A stretch of 64,000 nt of DNA, taken from Stagnihabitans lacustris. GTDB lineage: Bacteria > Pseudomonadota > Alphaproteobacteria > Rhodobacterales > Rhodobacteraceae. This document shows, in pieces, positions 24,030 to 32,322 of this stretch. The stretch covers positions 62,001-126,000 of the forward strand of contig NZ_JAPDGS010000006.1 in assembly GCF_025950525.1 (NCBI RefSeq). The letters run 5' to 3'. Every line of letters begins with the position of its first letter. The first letter of the stretch is position 1. The notes under the pieces were generated by a model. That model searched no databases, was not told the origin of the DNA, and saw only the letters and a program-made list of their open reading frames with translations. Position numbers and translations under genes: made by a program.

Positions 24030-24389
24030 CTAAATATTTTTCCTTCTTAACTGCATGTTAGCTTCCTGTCCTTGCTTTCGAGAGCAGTGGCAGTGCACGC
24101 AAAGCGCCTGCCAGTTTCGCCAATCCCAAAAGAGCGTCTTGTCGCCCTTGTGCGGCGTGATGTGGTCAACCAAGGTCGCAGCATTGCCGCACATCGCGCA
24201 TACCGGATGAAACGCCAAGTATTCCTTCCGCGCTTTGTCCCAGTCGGTTGTATAGCCGCGCTCGCGGGCGGAAGGGCGGTTCAGGTCATGGCGCCGCTTC
24301 CGGGCGCGGGTCATGGTCTTCTGACAGGTGCAGGGCTGGCCATGGGGCACGATCTTGCCACAGGTGCAGATATGGGGCGGGCGGGGCAT
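24030..24389 (-). CDS. HNH endonuclease
   Basis: Protein of 119 residues. Two Cys-rich N-terminal knuckles (CTCGKIVPHGQPCTC) are followed by the HNH core HPVCAMCGNAATLVDHITPHKGD...NWQALCVHCHCSRK, with DH as the catalytic first H region and CxxC pairs for structural zinc. Phage HNH proteins of this size stimulate terminase during packaging and usually lie beside terminase genes. Here the terminase genes are over 4 kb downstream, separated by the cargo cassette and connector unit. It starts 11 bp past the tail-chaperone stop. Confidence 0.9.
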   Translation of the reverse strand: MPRPPHICTCGKIVPHGQPCTCQKTMTRARKRRHDLNRPSARERGYTTDWDKARKEYLAFHPVCAMCGNAATLVDHITPHKGDKTLFWDWRNWQALCVHCHCSRKQGQEANMQLRRKNI

Positions 24390-24400
24390 GGGAACTCCGT

Positions 24401-24997
24401 TTACATCAGACTTGCGCGCAAGGCTTCGAAGCCCGCACGGTCGAACTCGTCGTCGGGTAGGTCGGCAAGATCATCACCGGACGCAGCTTTGGCCTTGTCG
24501 TCATCTGTGATCCCGTGTTCGGCCTTGAAGAGGCTGATACGCCCTTCGAAAGCCTCGGTGATCTCGGCAGGCGTCGCGGCCAAGGTCTCGGCAGGCGTCC
24601 AGCCGAGCCAGCCGGTGCCGATCCGGTAAAGCTCGGCATAGGCTTGCGCCCAGGTCATCGGCTTCGCGTTGGGCTTGGCCGGGGTGCCGTCAGCATCAGA
24701 ACGCAACAGCGCGCCACAAAGGCCGCGTAGGGCTTCTTGTGTCCCTTCCTGCCAAACAGACAGGGGCAGGCTCGCCGCATGGCTCAGAAAGGCGTCTGCC
24801 GCGCCTTTATTGGTTGCGGCGATCTGCATAACCTTGCGCACGGTCAGGGTATCGAAGGCGTCCAGCTTTGCCAGAAGCGCCGGATAGCCGTCATGCAGGC
24901 GCTCAAGGCGCATTGCAGCGCGAAGGGACGGACGAAGACGCACGGCGAAGCCGCCGTGCGTGATGGTGAACTCGTCCTCGGTGAAGAGGCCGGTCAT
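24401..24997 (-). CDS. Tail assembly chaperone-like protein
   Basis: Protein of 198 residues. The N-terminal half (FTITHGGFAVRLRPSLRAAMRLERLHDGYPALLAKLDAF, helical) resembles gene-transfer-agent-type tail chaperones. The C-terminal half (MTWAQAYAELYRIGTGWLGWTPAETLAATPAEITEAFEG) resembles the short chaperone domain that normally follows. This looks like both chaperone parts joined in one chain without a frameshift. Its position directly after the capsid gene, rather than before the tape measure, is unusual. It starts 4 nt past the capsid stop. Confidence 0.7.
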   Translation of the reverse strand: MTGLFTEDEFTITHGGFAVRLRPSLRAAMRLERLHDGYPALLAKLDAFDTLTVRKVMQIAATNKGAADAFLSHAASLPLSVWQEGTQEALRGLCGALLRSDADGTPAKPNAKPMTWAQAYAELYRIGTGWLGWTPAETLAATPAEITEAFEGRISLFKAEHGITDDDKAKAASGDDLADLPDDEFDRAGFEALRASLM

Positions 24998-25001
24998 GAC
25001 G

Positions 25002-26534
25002 TCAGGCCGCGACCTTGATCTTCACGAAGCGGTCAGGGTTGGTCAGGTCTGCGCCAACACGTTTGCGCGCATGGAACCGGACCTGTCCGACCGTCGCGAG
25101 GCTGTAGGGGTCGCGCAGCGTCGTCAGGCCGATGCGATCAACGATCCGATAGCCAGACATATCGCCGAAGATGATCGGGAAGAGGCCAGCGCCGATATCG
25201 TCCATGTCCAGCATTTCGACCACGGGACGCCCGAGAAGTGTCGTCGGTGCGTTGGCGCTGATCGGGTCAAGCATGAGGTAACGCCCGGTGGAGTCCTTCC
25301 AGGTGCGCACGACAGCCATGGTGTTGCGGTTCATCATCCAGACGCCGCGTTGCGCATAGGTCGTCGGCAGCTTGTGATAGGCGGCGATCAGGACATCAGC
25401 CGGGTTCGACGCGGGGAAGCTCGCGGCCACGCCCGTTTTGACCTCAGTGATGCCGCTCGCGACCATGAGGCCTTTCGGCTGGCCGGTGCCCGTGCCCTTC
25501 ACCAGGGCGAAGCCTTCCGCCTTGCCGAAGCTCTCGGCGAAGTCGTTCAGAAGCTCGCCCTCAAGATTGTAGGAATTGTCTTCCAAAAGGGCATTCGAGA
25601 CCTCGGTGAAGGTCGCAAGCTCTTGCGGAGTGATCGTGACCTGTTCGAAGGTCATGCCGGAAGCGGTTCGGGCGTCGGTTTCGTTCACCCAGGTCGCGGC
25701 GGTGCCGGTCAGACGCCGGGGATATTTGATCTCCGATGCGCTGATCTGGATGACGTTCGCATAGGCCCGGATGGGCGAATACTCGATCAGCTTCTTCAGC
25801 ACTTCGTTGCCGAACTCTTCCGGCGCCAAAAAGCCCCCGTTCGGGTCACTGGCGACGGTCAAGGCCTTGATCTCATCAGGCGAGATGCGTTCGACGCCGC
25901 GCCGCAGATAGGACACGAAGGCTTTGCGGTCGGCTTTGTCAGGGTTGGGGCCGGTGATCTGGACGCCGGGGCGGTTGCCCTTGGCTTCCAGCTTGTCCAG
26001 GCGCTCGCGGATGAGGTCGAAGGCTTTGGTGTCGATATCCGGCGCATTGGCCGGGGTCTTGGGGTCGTTGTTTTCCATAACGGTCTCACTGGTGACTGAT
26101 TTGACAGAGGTAATCTGCGCGCCCGGATGCGCCGGGACGGCAACTATGCTGACCTCATGCAGGTCAAGCGCGGTGATGGTGCGCCCGCGTTGGCGGGGCT
26201 TGGCGGATTTGGTGACGAAGCCGATGGACAGGCCCGAGACGGCGCCTGCCTTGATCATGGCGCGCACTTCGCGGGCGCGTTCAACCTCTTCGATCAGAAG
26301 CCGCCCTTTGACGGTCAGGCCCTCGGGCGTCTCGGCGATCTGATCCCAGACGCCGATAACCTGCCCCTGATCATGGGCGAAGAGCATGGGCAGCGTTGCG
26401 GGCGTGGTGTCGAATGCACCCTTTTCGATCACGTCGCCGACGCGGTCGGACGAGCCAAAGGGCCAAGCAAGGCCAGTGATCTCGCCCGCCTCGGTGACGG
26501 TCAGAGAAGCCTTCAGTTCAAGCTGATCGGTCAT
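25002..26534 (-). CDS. Fused prohead protease and HK97-type major capsid protein
   Basis: Protein of 510 residues. Residues 1-145 are the HK97 prohead protease: LFAHDQGQVIGVWDQ with catalytic His54, then GAVSGLSIGFVT with catalytic Ser103. A Lys/Glu-rich linker (about 150-200, scaffold/delta-like) leads to the capsid domain (about 200-510), with DPNGGFLAPEEFGNEVLKKLIEYSPIRAYANVI and VWMMNRNTMAVVR typical of HK97 shells. Fusions of these two are known in small phages and satellites. The ATG overlaps the stop of the preceding gene (ATGA). Confidence 0.93.
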   Translation of the reverse strand: MTDQLELKASLTVTEAGEITGLAWPFGSSDRVGDVIEKGAFDTTPATLPMLFAHDQGQVIGVWDQIAETPEGLTVKGRLLIEEVERAREVRAMIKAGAVSGLSIGFVTKSAKPRQRGRTITALDLHEVSIVAVPAHPGAQITSVKSVTSETVMENNDPKTPANAPDIDTKAFDLIRERLDKLEAKGNRPGVQITGPNPDKADRKAFVSYLRRGVERISPDEIKALTVASDPNGGFLAPEEFGNEVLKKLIEYSPIRAYANVIQISASEIKYPRRLTGTAATWVNETDARTASGMTFEQVTITPQELATFTEVSNALLEDNSYNLEGELLNDFAESFGKAEGFALVKGTGTGQPKGLMVASGITEVKTGVAASFPASNPADVLIAAYHKLPTTYAQRGVWMMNRNTMAVVRTWKDSTGRYLMLDPISANAPTTLLGRPVVEMLDMDDIGAGLFPIIFGDMSGYRIVDRIGLTTLRDPYSLATVGQVRFHARKRVGADLTNPDRFVKIKVAA

Positions 26535-26857
26535 GCTGCGGCCTCCTGCGGCTTGCCCGTCCAGCGCGCATCAAGCACGTCCAGGGCGAGGGGGAAGACC
26601 TCGGCGAGCGGGCGGTTCCGGGCGTAGGTATCGACAAGGCGCTTCGCCGTTTCAGGGTCGGTGCCGCCGCCGATCAGCCCAAGCCGGATGATCTCGCCGA
26701 GCGTGTCGGCGTTGAACTGCATGTTGATGACTCGGAAATAGAGCGCGCCGATCCCGGTTGCGGTCAGGCGCTCAAGCTCGGCGATCATCGGATCGGTCAA
26801 GGTGAAGTTGTGCGTTGCGTCGCCAAAGAAGGTGACATGCGTGATACGGTCAGACAT
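26531..26857 (-). CDS. GTA-gp10-like tail assembly protein
   Basis: Protein of 108 residues: FTLTDPMIAELERLTATGIGALYFRVINMQFNADTLGEIIRLGLIGGG, followed by AKRLVDTYARNRPLAEVFPLALDVLDARWTG. This order (helix starting at the ALxELE position, then an Ile/Leu-rich helix, then VFPLAL) matches gp10-like proteins of gene transfer agents, classed as tail assembly chaperones. It lies between portal and capsid and overlaps both (8 nt and 4 nt), which is an atypical location. A second chaperone-like gene lies at 24401-24997. Confidence 0.7.
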   Translation of the reverse strand: MSDRITHVTFFGDATHNFTLTDPMIAELERLTATGIGALYFRVINMQFNADTLGEIIRLGLIGGGTDPETAKRLVDTYARNRPLAEVFPLALDVLDARWTGKPQEAAA

Positions 26858-28061
26858 CGGAAGGGTCCTTCGTCGGCGCGGGCAAGGCGGGCGCGGTCGT
26901 GGTATAGGGATTTTGCAGCGCGTTCCCCTCGGGATGCGCCGGAAGGTTCAGACCGGCGCGCACTTCATTCGCCGTCATCGCGCCCATACTGCGATACTGA
27001 CCGAAAGCGGCAGCACGCGCGGCGGTGTCGGTCGTGGTCAGGTCATCGGTGACGAACTCGATATAGAGGCTGCGGCGCTCTTCCGGGGTCAGAAGGCAGC
27101 GCGCATAGGCCCAGCACCATTGCAGTAACCAGGGCTTCAGGGTGACGGTCAGGAACTGCCGGGCCATCTCTTCGGTGTTTGACCAAGTGCCGCGCGTCAA
27201 TTCGAAGAGCATGGTCGGGGGAACGCGGAAGACGCGGGCGATCTCGCGCACCTGTTCAAGGCGGTTCTCGGCGAACTGCGCATCGGTCAGGGTCATGGTG
27301 ACGGCCTGATAGGCCATGCCTTCATCAAGAAGCGCGACGCCGCCCGCCTTGGGGCCGGAATGCGTGTTCATCCATGCGTTTTTGAGGTTCGCCTTCGCCT
27401 CTTCGGTCAGGGTCTTCGGTGCGGTAATGATGCCGCCCGGCTGCGCGCCGTTGGCGAAGACCTTGCCGATATGGGCTTCGAACGCTGCCGCGAGGGCTAT
27501 GGCGTTCCTGCCCGTGGTGATCGGCGCGACGCCGCCGAACGCTTGGATATGCAGAATGTCGGCATAGCTGTAACGGGTCTGCCCCTGATCGGTCGAAACC
27601 AGATAGAAAGGTTCGCCGTCCGGCTGATGGTTGACGGACACGACAGAGGGCGAAAGGCGGTGCAGTTCGACAGGTTCGCCCATGCTGTTGCGGACGACAA
27701 GCGCGAAGCCGCCCTTGTCATTCAAGAGCGCGTCGCCGGTCAGGTCGGTTCGAAGGCTCTCAGCGCTTGTCCAGTCGTTCGCTTCACCGTGAAGTAGGCG
27801 ATAGGCCGGATGATCCTTCACGGCCTCTTTGGTGTCATGGTCGAAGAGCTTCACCGGCAAGGCGCCGACAGTCTCGGCGATCAGCCCGACAGCACAAGCG
27901 ACGGCAGGGATACGCATGGCGACCACAGGCCCCACGGCGAGGCCTGTGATCGCCGGAACCGTCCCGAAGATCGGGAAGATTTCGGGGTCGGTAAGGCCGA
28001 AGCCCTTCGTTTCAGAAGCTCCTCGCCCAAACACGCGGGCGAGGCTGGACATGATACCCAT
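26850..28061 (-). CDS. HK97-family portal protein
   Basis: Protein of 403 residues, the dodecameric portal through which DNA is packaged. Diagnostic segments include VAMRIPAVACAVGLIAETVGALPVKL, YRLLHGEANDWTSAESLR, ILHIQAFG and the C-terminal EQVREIARVFRVPPTMLFELTRGTWSNTEEMARQFLTVTLKPWL. It is the first gene of the first morphogenetic unit, downstream of the integrase gene. A 14-bp palindrome (28085-28098) overlaps a probable -10 element 23 nt before the ATG. No canonical Shine-Dalgarno is visible; GTAACGAG lies upstream of the ATG. Confidence 0.93.
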   Translation of the reverse strand: MGIMSSLARVFGRGASETKGFGLTDPEIFPIFGTVPAITGLAVGPVVAMRIPAVACAVGLIAETVGALPVKLFDHDTKEAVKDHPAYRLLHGEANDWTSAESLRTDLTGDALLNDKGGFALVVRNSMGEPVELHRLSPSVVSVNHQPDGEPFYLVSTDQGQTRYSYADILHIQAFGGVAPITTGRNAIALAAAFEAHIGKVFANGAQPGGIITAPKTLTEEAKANLKNAWMNTHSGPKAGGVALLDEGMAYQAVTMTLTDAQFAENRLEQVREIARVFRVPPTMLFELTRGTWSNTEEMARQFLTVTLKPWLLQWCWAYARCLLTPEERRSLYIEFVTDDLTTTDTAARAAAFGQYRSMGAMTANEVRAGLNLPAHPEGNALQNPYTTTAPALPAPTKDPSDV

Positions 28062-28084
28062 GGGAAAACTCGTTACTCGAACAC

Positions 28085-28098
28085 GGTATTATAATACC
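28085..28098. promoter_or_regulatory. Perfect 14-bp palindrome upstream of the portal gene
   Basis: GGTATTATAATACC is self-complementary and parallels GGTATCATGATACC in the 30-bp palindrome at 21778-21807. On the minus strand TATTAT within it is 18 nt from TTGTCG, a possible promoter. A shared GTAACGAG lies between each palindrome and the start codon. A smaller inverted repeat (GTTAT-ACT-ATAAC, 28128-28140) lies beside it. Confidence 0.7.
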
Positions 28099-28142
28099 AC
28101 ACTCAAGCCGAACCCGACAAGGTAAATGTTATACTATAACGT

Positions 28143-29750
28143 TCAGGTCTTGAGCGCCTGAATGGGAAGGCCGAAGTTCACTTTGTTCAGGGCTTCAGAC
28201 ATGCGCTTGATGGGCGCTTCATGCACATAGACGGCAGCGACAGACTGATCTTCGTGACCGGTGATCAGGTCTTGCAGTTCTCTCGAACACCCGCTCCTGA
28301 CAAGCTCGGTCTTGAAGTTATGTCGGAAGCTGTGAAAAACCTTGTCGCTTGCGTCGATGCCGAGCTTCGGAAGGAACGTGCGCAGGAACCAGCGGTTGAT
28401 CCGGTCTTCAGGCTCCCAGTCGGGGAAGAGCTTCGTCTGTCCTTCCGCACGCAGCTTCGCAGCATATTCAAAGAGGCCGAGCTTGATTAGGTCGGTATGG
28501 ATCGGAACAAGCCTCTTGCTGCGCGTGTTCTTTGACGCGCCGGACAGGTCGAAAACGTCAATCCCTTGATCCTTGGTGACGTCCGAAAGGGCGATGCGAG
28601 CAAGTTCGCTGGACGACCTCGCGCCGGTGTATAGTGCCAGGAGAAGCGCCCACTGACGCGACTCATAGCGGGCAGGGGCGGCGAAAATCTCGTTTCCGAA
28701 GATCAGCTTAATCTCTTCAGCGTCGAACGGTCTGCGCGACGGCTCTTTGTGGATCGCGCTGCCGGTATCGACGCGCACGCCCTTCGCCGGATTAAAGTCA
28801 ATCAGCGCGTTATTCGTGGCCCATTGCAGGATGCTGGACAGATGCGACAGCCACTTCATGTTGATCGTCTGCGGGCTCAGCGTCTCATAGGGCTCGGGGC
28901 GCTTGGCGTTCGCCTTGATCGCCTGCGGCAAGGTCAGGCCGGGGAAACGCTGAGTGTAGCGCGTAGGTGTCTCAAGGAGCGTCTTCTTATAGGCGATGAC
29001 CATTTGCTTTGTGATCGCCTTGACTGCGACAGGCCCGCCTTGCGCCTCTTCGAACATGCGAACGGCGACCTCATGCTCATCCATGGTCTTTTGGGCCAGA
29101 GTGCGCCCGCCCGCGTTCCTTTCCTTGTGGAAGCCCTTCAGGACGTCGTTCAAGGTTGCACCGGTCGGCGAGGCCTTTGGCGCGGATACCGGGGAGGGGT
29201 CGGGTTCATTCAGGATCGGCAGGGTCGGGGTAGGCAGCTTTATCTTGCCTTCGTCTCGCTCTTCAAATCGGGCGAGGGCTTCGAGCTGGACTTCTGCCAG
29301 GAGCTTTAAAAGGTCTGACCTTCGAACGTCAGGCGCGAGGCCACGCGCAATCAGGTCGTTCGCCGCATAACCGATCAGGGCTTCAGCTTCATCAGCTTCC
29401 AGCTTGCCGCCGATCAGAAGCCGGAGCTTGCGCGCATAGATCGGGCGCACGGGCAAAGCCCCCGTTCCAACAACAGGAACCTCGCGCTCACGGTCATCGG
29501 CCTCTAGTTCGGCTCGGTAATGCGCCTTTCCTGCCGTCGTGGCCGTCGGGCGCGAAGCGGCGAGTTTGTCGCGGGCGTCGTCAAGCTGGGCATGAAAGCC
29601 GTTCAAAACCGCGAGGGCGCGGCGTTCCCTCGCCTTCGCCTCGGTCGGCAGTTCTTCGACAAGCTCGCGCTTCCCGATGACAGGACGAAGCTCGTCAGGG
29701 ACGACGATGCGCGCCACCCATTTTCCCCGGATATGCTGGACGTTTTTCAT
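28143..29750 (-). CDS. int: Tyrosine-type site-specific integrase
   Basis: Recombinase of 535 residues. The catalytic domain (about 345-520) shows Arg378 (LYTGARSSSELARI), a probable Lys407, His473 and Arg476 (HSFRHNF), His499 (ITGHED) and nucleophile Tyr508 (VYVH). The N-terminal part (MKNVQHIRGKWVARIVVPDELRPVIGK) is the arm-binding/SAM-like region of long phage integrases. It lies next to attR and the tRNA-Ser gene, as expected, and catalyses integration and excision of the element. Three 12-bp direct repeats upstream (29769-29804) are candidate arm sites. It runs in the same direction as all structural genes. Confidence 0.95.
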   Translation of the reverse strand: MKNVQHIRGKWVARIVVPDELRPVIGKRELVEELPTEAKARERRALAVLNGFHAQLDDARDKLAASRPTATTAGKAHYRAELEADDREREVPVVGTGALPVRPIYARKLRLLIGGKLEADEAEALIGYAANDLIARGLAPDVRRSDLLKLLAEVQLEALARFEERDEGKIKLPTPTLPILNEPDPSPVSAPKASPTGATLNDVLKGFHKERNAGGRTLAQKTMDEHEVAVRMFEEAQGGPVAVKAITKQMVIAYKKTLLETPTRYTQRFPGLTLPQAIKANAKRPEPYETLSPQTINMKWLSHLSSILQWATNNALIDFNPAKGVRVDTGSAIHKEPSRRPFDAEEIKLIFGNEIFAAPARYESRQWALLLALYTGARSSSELARIALSDVTKDQGIDVFDLSGASKNTRSKRLVPIHTDLIKLGLFEYAAKLRAEGQTKLFPDWEPEDRINRWFLRTFLPKLGIDASDKVFHSFRHNFKTELVRSGCSRELQDLITGHEDQSVAAVYVHEAPIKRMSEALNKVNFGLPIQALKT

Positions 29751-29768
29751 GCCTTCGCACCTGCGTTC

Positions 29769-29804
29769 TGTAGCAAGATTTGTAGCGAAGGTTGTAGAAA
29801 AGCC
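29769..29804 (+). repeat. Three 12-bp direct repeats between int and attR
   Basis: TGTAG recurs at 29769, 29781 and 29793 with exact 12-bp spacing (units TGTAGCAAGATT, TGTAGCGAAGGT, TGTAGAAAAGCC). A hairpin CCCCTT...AAGGGG (29803-29820) follows. Their place between the integrase start and attR suggests integrase arm or excisionase sites. Confidence 0.55.
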
Positions 29805-29843
29805 CCTTATTTACAAGGGGTCTAAGCAAAATCAGTCTGTTAG

Positions 29844-29941
<98 letters not shown>

Positions 29942-30374
29942 GCGGTTTAGGGGTCATCTATAGGGCGGTGATTTAGCGGGGGCTTTCGGCGGGCGCAAGC
30001 CCCCTTTGGCGCGATTTTCGAAATTTCTCCGACAGGGTCGCGCGCGCCCCTTCGCCCGCTTTGCCCCCTGTGGCGGGCTGCTCCGGGCTAGACCCGGAGC
30101 CTCGGGGGCAAGGCCCTTGGCGTGTCGGCGCCAAAGGCCCGCCACGCCCAGCCCGCAGGCCCGGGGTCAAGCCCGGGGCAGCGCGCCGCCTTTGCCCTGC
30201 GGTGCTTGACTTTCCGCCCGGTTCCGGATCATAAGGCGCGACCCGGAAGACATGAGTCGTCGCCCGGGTGTTTTGATTTGTCGCCCCGCCAAGGGGCGCG
30301 CAGTCCGAAGGTGGGGCATGCCCCGGCAACTCCCGAAAGGGGACCAAAGGGCGCGGAACTGAAAAGGGAAGACC
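29942..30374. other. Intergenic region and leader upstream of rplU
   Basis: This 433-bp stretch is without a credible gene. It contains GC-rich hairpins in its left half and the probable promoter of rplU-rpmA at 30206-30234, which would leave a leader of about 130 nt. No known ribosomal-protein leader structure was recognised by eye. Confidence 0.5.
30206..30234 (+). promoter_or_regulatory. Probable housekeeping promoter of rplU-rpmA
   Basis: TTGACT (30206-30211) and TCATAA (30229-30234) are separated by 17 nt, a good match to the alphaproteobacterial housekeeping pattern. Transcription would start near 30241. Confidence 0.6.
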
Positions 30375-30758
30375 ATGTTCGCCGTTCTCAAGACCGGTGG
30401 CAAGCAATACAAGGTGCGTGCGGGCGATGTCCTGCGTGTCGAAAAGCTTGCTGCCATCGCTGGTGAAAAGATCCAGTTCAACGAAATCCTGATGGTTGGC
30501 GGCGAAGCCACCGTCGTGGGCGCGCCCCTCGTGGCCGGTGCTGCGGTTCAGGCCGAAGTCATCGACCAGATCAAGGGCGAAAAGACGATCCACTTCGTCA
30601 AGCGTCGCCGCAAACACTCGTCGCAGCGCACCAAGGGCCACCGTCAGCAGTGGACGCTTGTCCGCGTGACCGAAGTCCTGGCCTCGGGCGCCGAGACCAC
30701 CGGTGTCACCGCCGCAACCGGCACCGCGGCCGCACGCCGCGCCGCCCATAACGCGTAA
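30375..30758 (+). CDS. rplU: Ribosomal protein bL21
   Basis: Protein of 127 residues. The first about 100 residues are the standard L21 fold ([14 protein letters not shown]...[14 protein letters not shown]...[23 protein letters not shown]), a 23S rRNA-binding component of the large subunit. An Ala/Thr-rich extension of about 27 residues ([20 protein letters not shown]) follows, as in many alphaproteobacteria. AAAAGGGAAGACC precedes the ATG. It is cotranscribed with rpmA, 11 bp downstream. Confidence 0.98.
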   Translation: MFAVLKTGGKQYKVRAGDVLRVEKLAAIAGEKIQFNEILMVGGEATVVGAPLVAGAAVQAEVIDQIKGEKTIHFVKRRRKHSSQRTKGHRQQWTLVRVTEVLASGAETTGVTAATGTAAARRAAHNA

Positions 30759-30769
30759 GGAGAGCTTCC

Positions 30770-31039
30770 ATGGCACACAAAAAAGCAGGCGGCTCTTCGC
30801 GCAACGGTCGTGACTCCGCAGGTCGCCGCCTTGGCGTCAAGCTCTATGGCGGCCAGGCTGCCATCCCGGGCAATATCATCGTTCGTCAGCGCGGCACCAA
30901 GTGGTTCCCCGGTGAGGGCGTTGGCATGGGCACCGACCACACCATCTTTGCCGTCGTCGATGGCAAGGTGACTTTCAAGAAGGGCATGAAGGGTCGCACC
31001 TTTATCTCCGTCCTGCCGGTGGCCGAAGCGGCCGAATAA
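30770..31039 (+). CDS. rpmA: Ribosomal protein bL27
   Basis: Protein of 89 residues: [29 protein letters not shown]...[28 protein letters not shown]. This is the complete bL27, whose N-terminus reaches the peptidyl-transferase centre. There is no N-terminal extension of the cleaved Firmicutes type. AAGGAGAG precedes the ATG. A strong terminator lies 26 bp past the stop, so rplU-rpmA form a two-gene operon. Confidence 0.98.
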   Translation: MAHKKAGGSSRNGRDSAGRRLGVKLYGGQAAIPGNIIVRQRGTKWFPGEGVGMGTDHTIFAVVDGKVTFKKGMKGRTFISVLPVAEAAE

Positions 31040-31065
31040 GCCGAACCTTTACATAAGTCGTGTAA

Positions 31066-31102
31066 ACGGGGGATCGGCAACAGCCGGTCCCCCGTGGTTT
31101 TT
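31066..31102 (+). terminator. Rho-independent terminator of rplU-rpmA
   Basis: A 13-bp stem (ACGGGGGATCGGC pairing with GCCGGTCCCCCGT, one G-U pair) with loop AACA is followed by GGTTTTTC. It lies just after the rpmA stop. Confidence 0.85.
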
Positions 31103-31159
31103 CGGGCTCTGGCTTCCTATATCGGACCAAAGGGCTCCATGCGCTTCGAGGAGGAAGCC

Positions 31160-31705
31160 ATGAATATCGAATTGACACTGACCCAGACGATCCCGGCCGG
31201 CCGCTTTTGCCTGCGTCCGGTGCGGCGCTCGGATGCCGGGCTGTTCGCCATGTATGCCGGCGACCGCCGCGTGGCCGAAGCGACGCGGTCCATCCCCCAT
31301 CCCTTGCCGCCCGGCGCCGCCGAGGCCTTTGTGACCCGCGCGGCCAAGCCTTCGGACGAGGATGTCTGGGTCATGGATGGCGCCGAATCCGGTCTGGCCG
31401 AGGTTTTGGGCGTCATCAGCCTGAAGCGGATGGACGAAAGCCGCTTTGACCGCGGCCAATCCGAGATCGGCTATTGGGTCGCGCCCGCCTTTTGGAACAC
31501 CGGCATCGCCTCCGAGGCCGTGCGGGCGCTGGTCGGCGCCAACCCGCAAAAGAACCGCACGATCTTTGCCGAGGTGTTTCAGGACAACCCGGGTTCTGCC
31601 CGCGTGCTGACCAATTGCGGCTTTGAATATCTAGGTGACGCCGAGACTTACTCGGTCGCACGCGGCGCCCGGGTGCCGACCTGGACCTATATCTGCAAGC
31701 CGTGA
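31160..31705 (+). CDS. GNAT N-acetyltransferase (RimJ/RimL type)
   Basis: Protein of 181 residues: RFCLRPVRRSDAGLFAMY at the N-terminus, IGYWVAPAFWNTGIASEAVRAL (acetyl-CoA-binding motif A region) and DNPGSARVLTNCGFEYLGDAE, the classical RimJ/RimL ending. It transfers an acetyl group from acetyl-CoA to an amine; the substrate is not predictable. The start at 31160 follows GAGGAGG and was preferred over longer in-frame starts that contain this ribosome site. It overlaps the next acetyltransferase (GTGA). Confidence 0.88.
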   Translation: MNIELTLTQTIPAGRFCLRPVRRSDAGLFAMYAGDRRVAEATRSIPHPLPPGAAEAFVTRAAKPSDEDVWVMDGAESGLAEVLGVISLKRMDESRFDRGQSEIGYWVAPAFWNTGIASEAVRALVGANPQKNRTIFAEVFQDNPGSARVLTNCGFEYLGDAETYSVARGARVPTWTYICKP

Positions 31706-32217
31706 CACCGCGCATCGAAACCCCGCGCCTGATCCTGCGCCCCCTTGGGCCGCAGGATCAGGTGTGCGTCCTGCAGGGGCTGAACGATCTGGCGGTTTCC
31801 AGCTGGCTGTCGGTCGTGCCCTATCCCTATGTGGCGGCGGATTTTCAGGCCTTTCAAACGGGGATGGCCCATCCGGGCCAGACTTGGGCGATGACGGAGG
31901 CGGGGCGCTTTGCCGGCGTGCTGGGGATGGAAAACGCGACCTTGGGCTATTGGCTTTTGCCTTGGGCGCAGGGCCGCGGGCTTGCGACCGAGGCCGCGGG
32001 CGCGGCTTTGGGGGTGCATTTCGCGGGGGGCGGCGGCGAGGTTGGCTCGGGGTATTTTGCGGGCAATGCGCGCTCGGCCGGGGTCCTCGCGAAGTTGGGT
32101 TTTGCCGAAGTCGCGCGGGATGTGAAGTTCTGTCGCCCGATGGGTCAGGACCGACCCCATGTCACCCTGCGCCTGACCGCCCAGGCTTTCGGGCTTTCCG
32201 CTTACAATTTGGTCTAA
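31702..32217 (+). CDS. GNAT N-acetyltransferase (RimJ/RimL type)
   Basis: Protein of 171 residues starting with GTG overlapping the previous stop. It shows TPRLILRPLGPQDQ, LGYWLLPWAQGRGLATEAAGAALG (acetyl-CoA site) and YFAGNARSAGVLAKLGFAEVA. It is paired with the preceding acetyltransferase in one transcription unit, and the two differ enough to be paralogues of different specificity. The hairpin-plus-GAATATTT module at 32255-32320 follows and probably ends transcription between it and the convergent aldehyde dehydrogenase. Confidence 0.87.
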   Translation: MTPRIETPRLILRPLGPQDQVCVLQGLNDLAVSSWLSVVPYPYVAADFQAFQTGMAHPGQTWAMTEAGRFAGVLGMENATLGYWLLPWAQGRGLATEAAGAALGVHFAGGGGEVGSGYFAGNARSAGVLAKLGFAEVARDVKFCRPMGQDRPHVTLRLTAQAFGLSAYNLV

Positions 32218-32254
32218 ATCTTCATCTTTCGGCGGCGGTGTCACGGCGCGGAAA

Positions 32255-32320
32255 GGGGGGCGCTGCCCCCCTCGGCCCTTTGGGCCTCACCCCCCGGAAT
32301 ATTTGGGTCAGTATGAAAGC
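32255..32320. repeat. Intergenic hairpin module, copy 1
   Basis: The hairpin GGGGGGCGCTGCCCCCC is followed by CCCCCGGAATATTTGGGTC and AGTATGAAAG. The same arrangement recurs at 38184, 44071, 44413 (inverted), 48841 (inverted) and 48934. Here it lies between convergent genes and may serve as a terminator. Confidence 0.7.
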
Positions 32321-32322
32321 GA

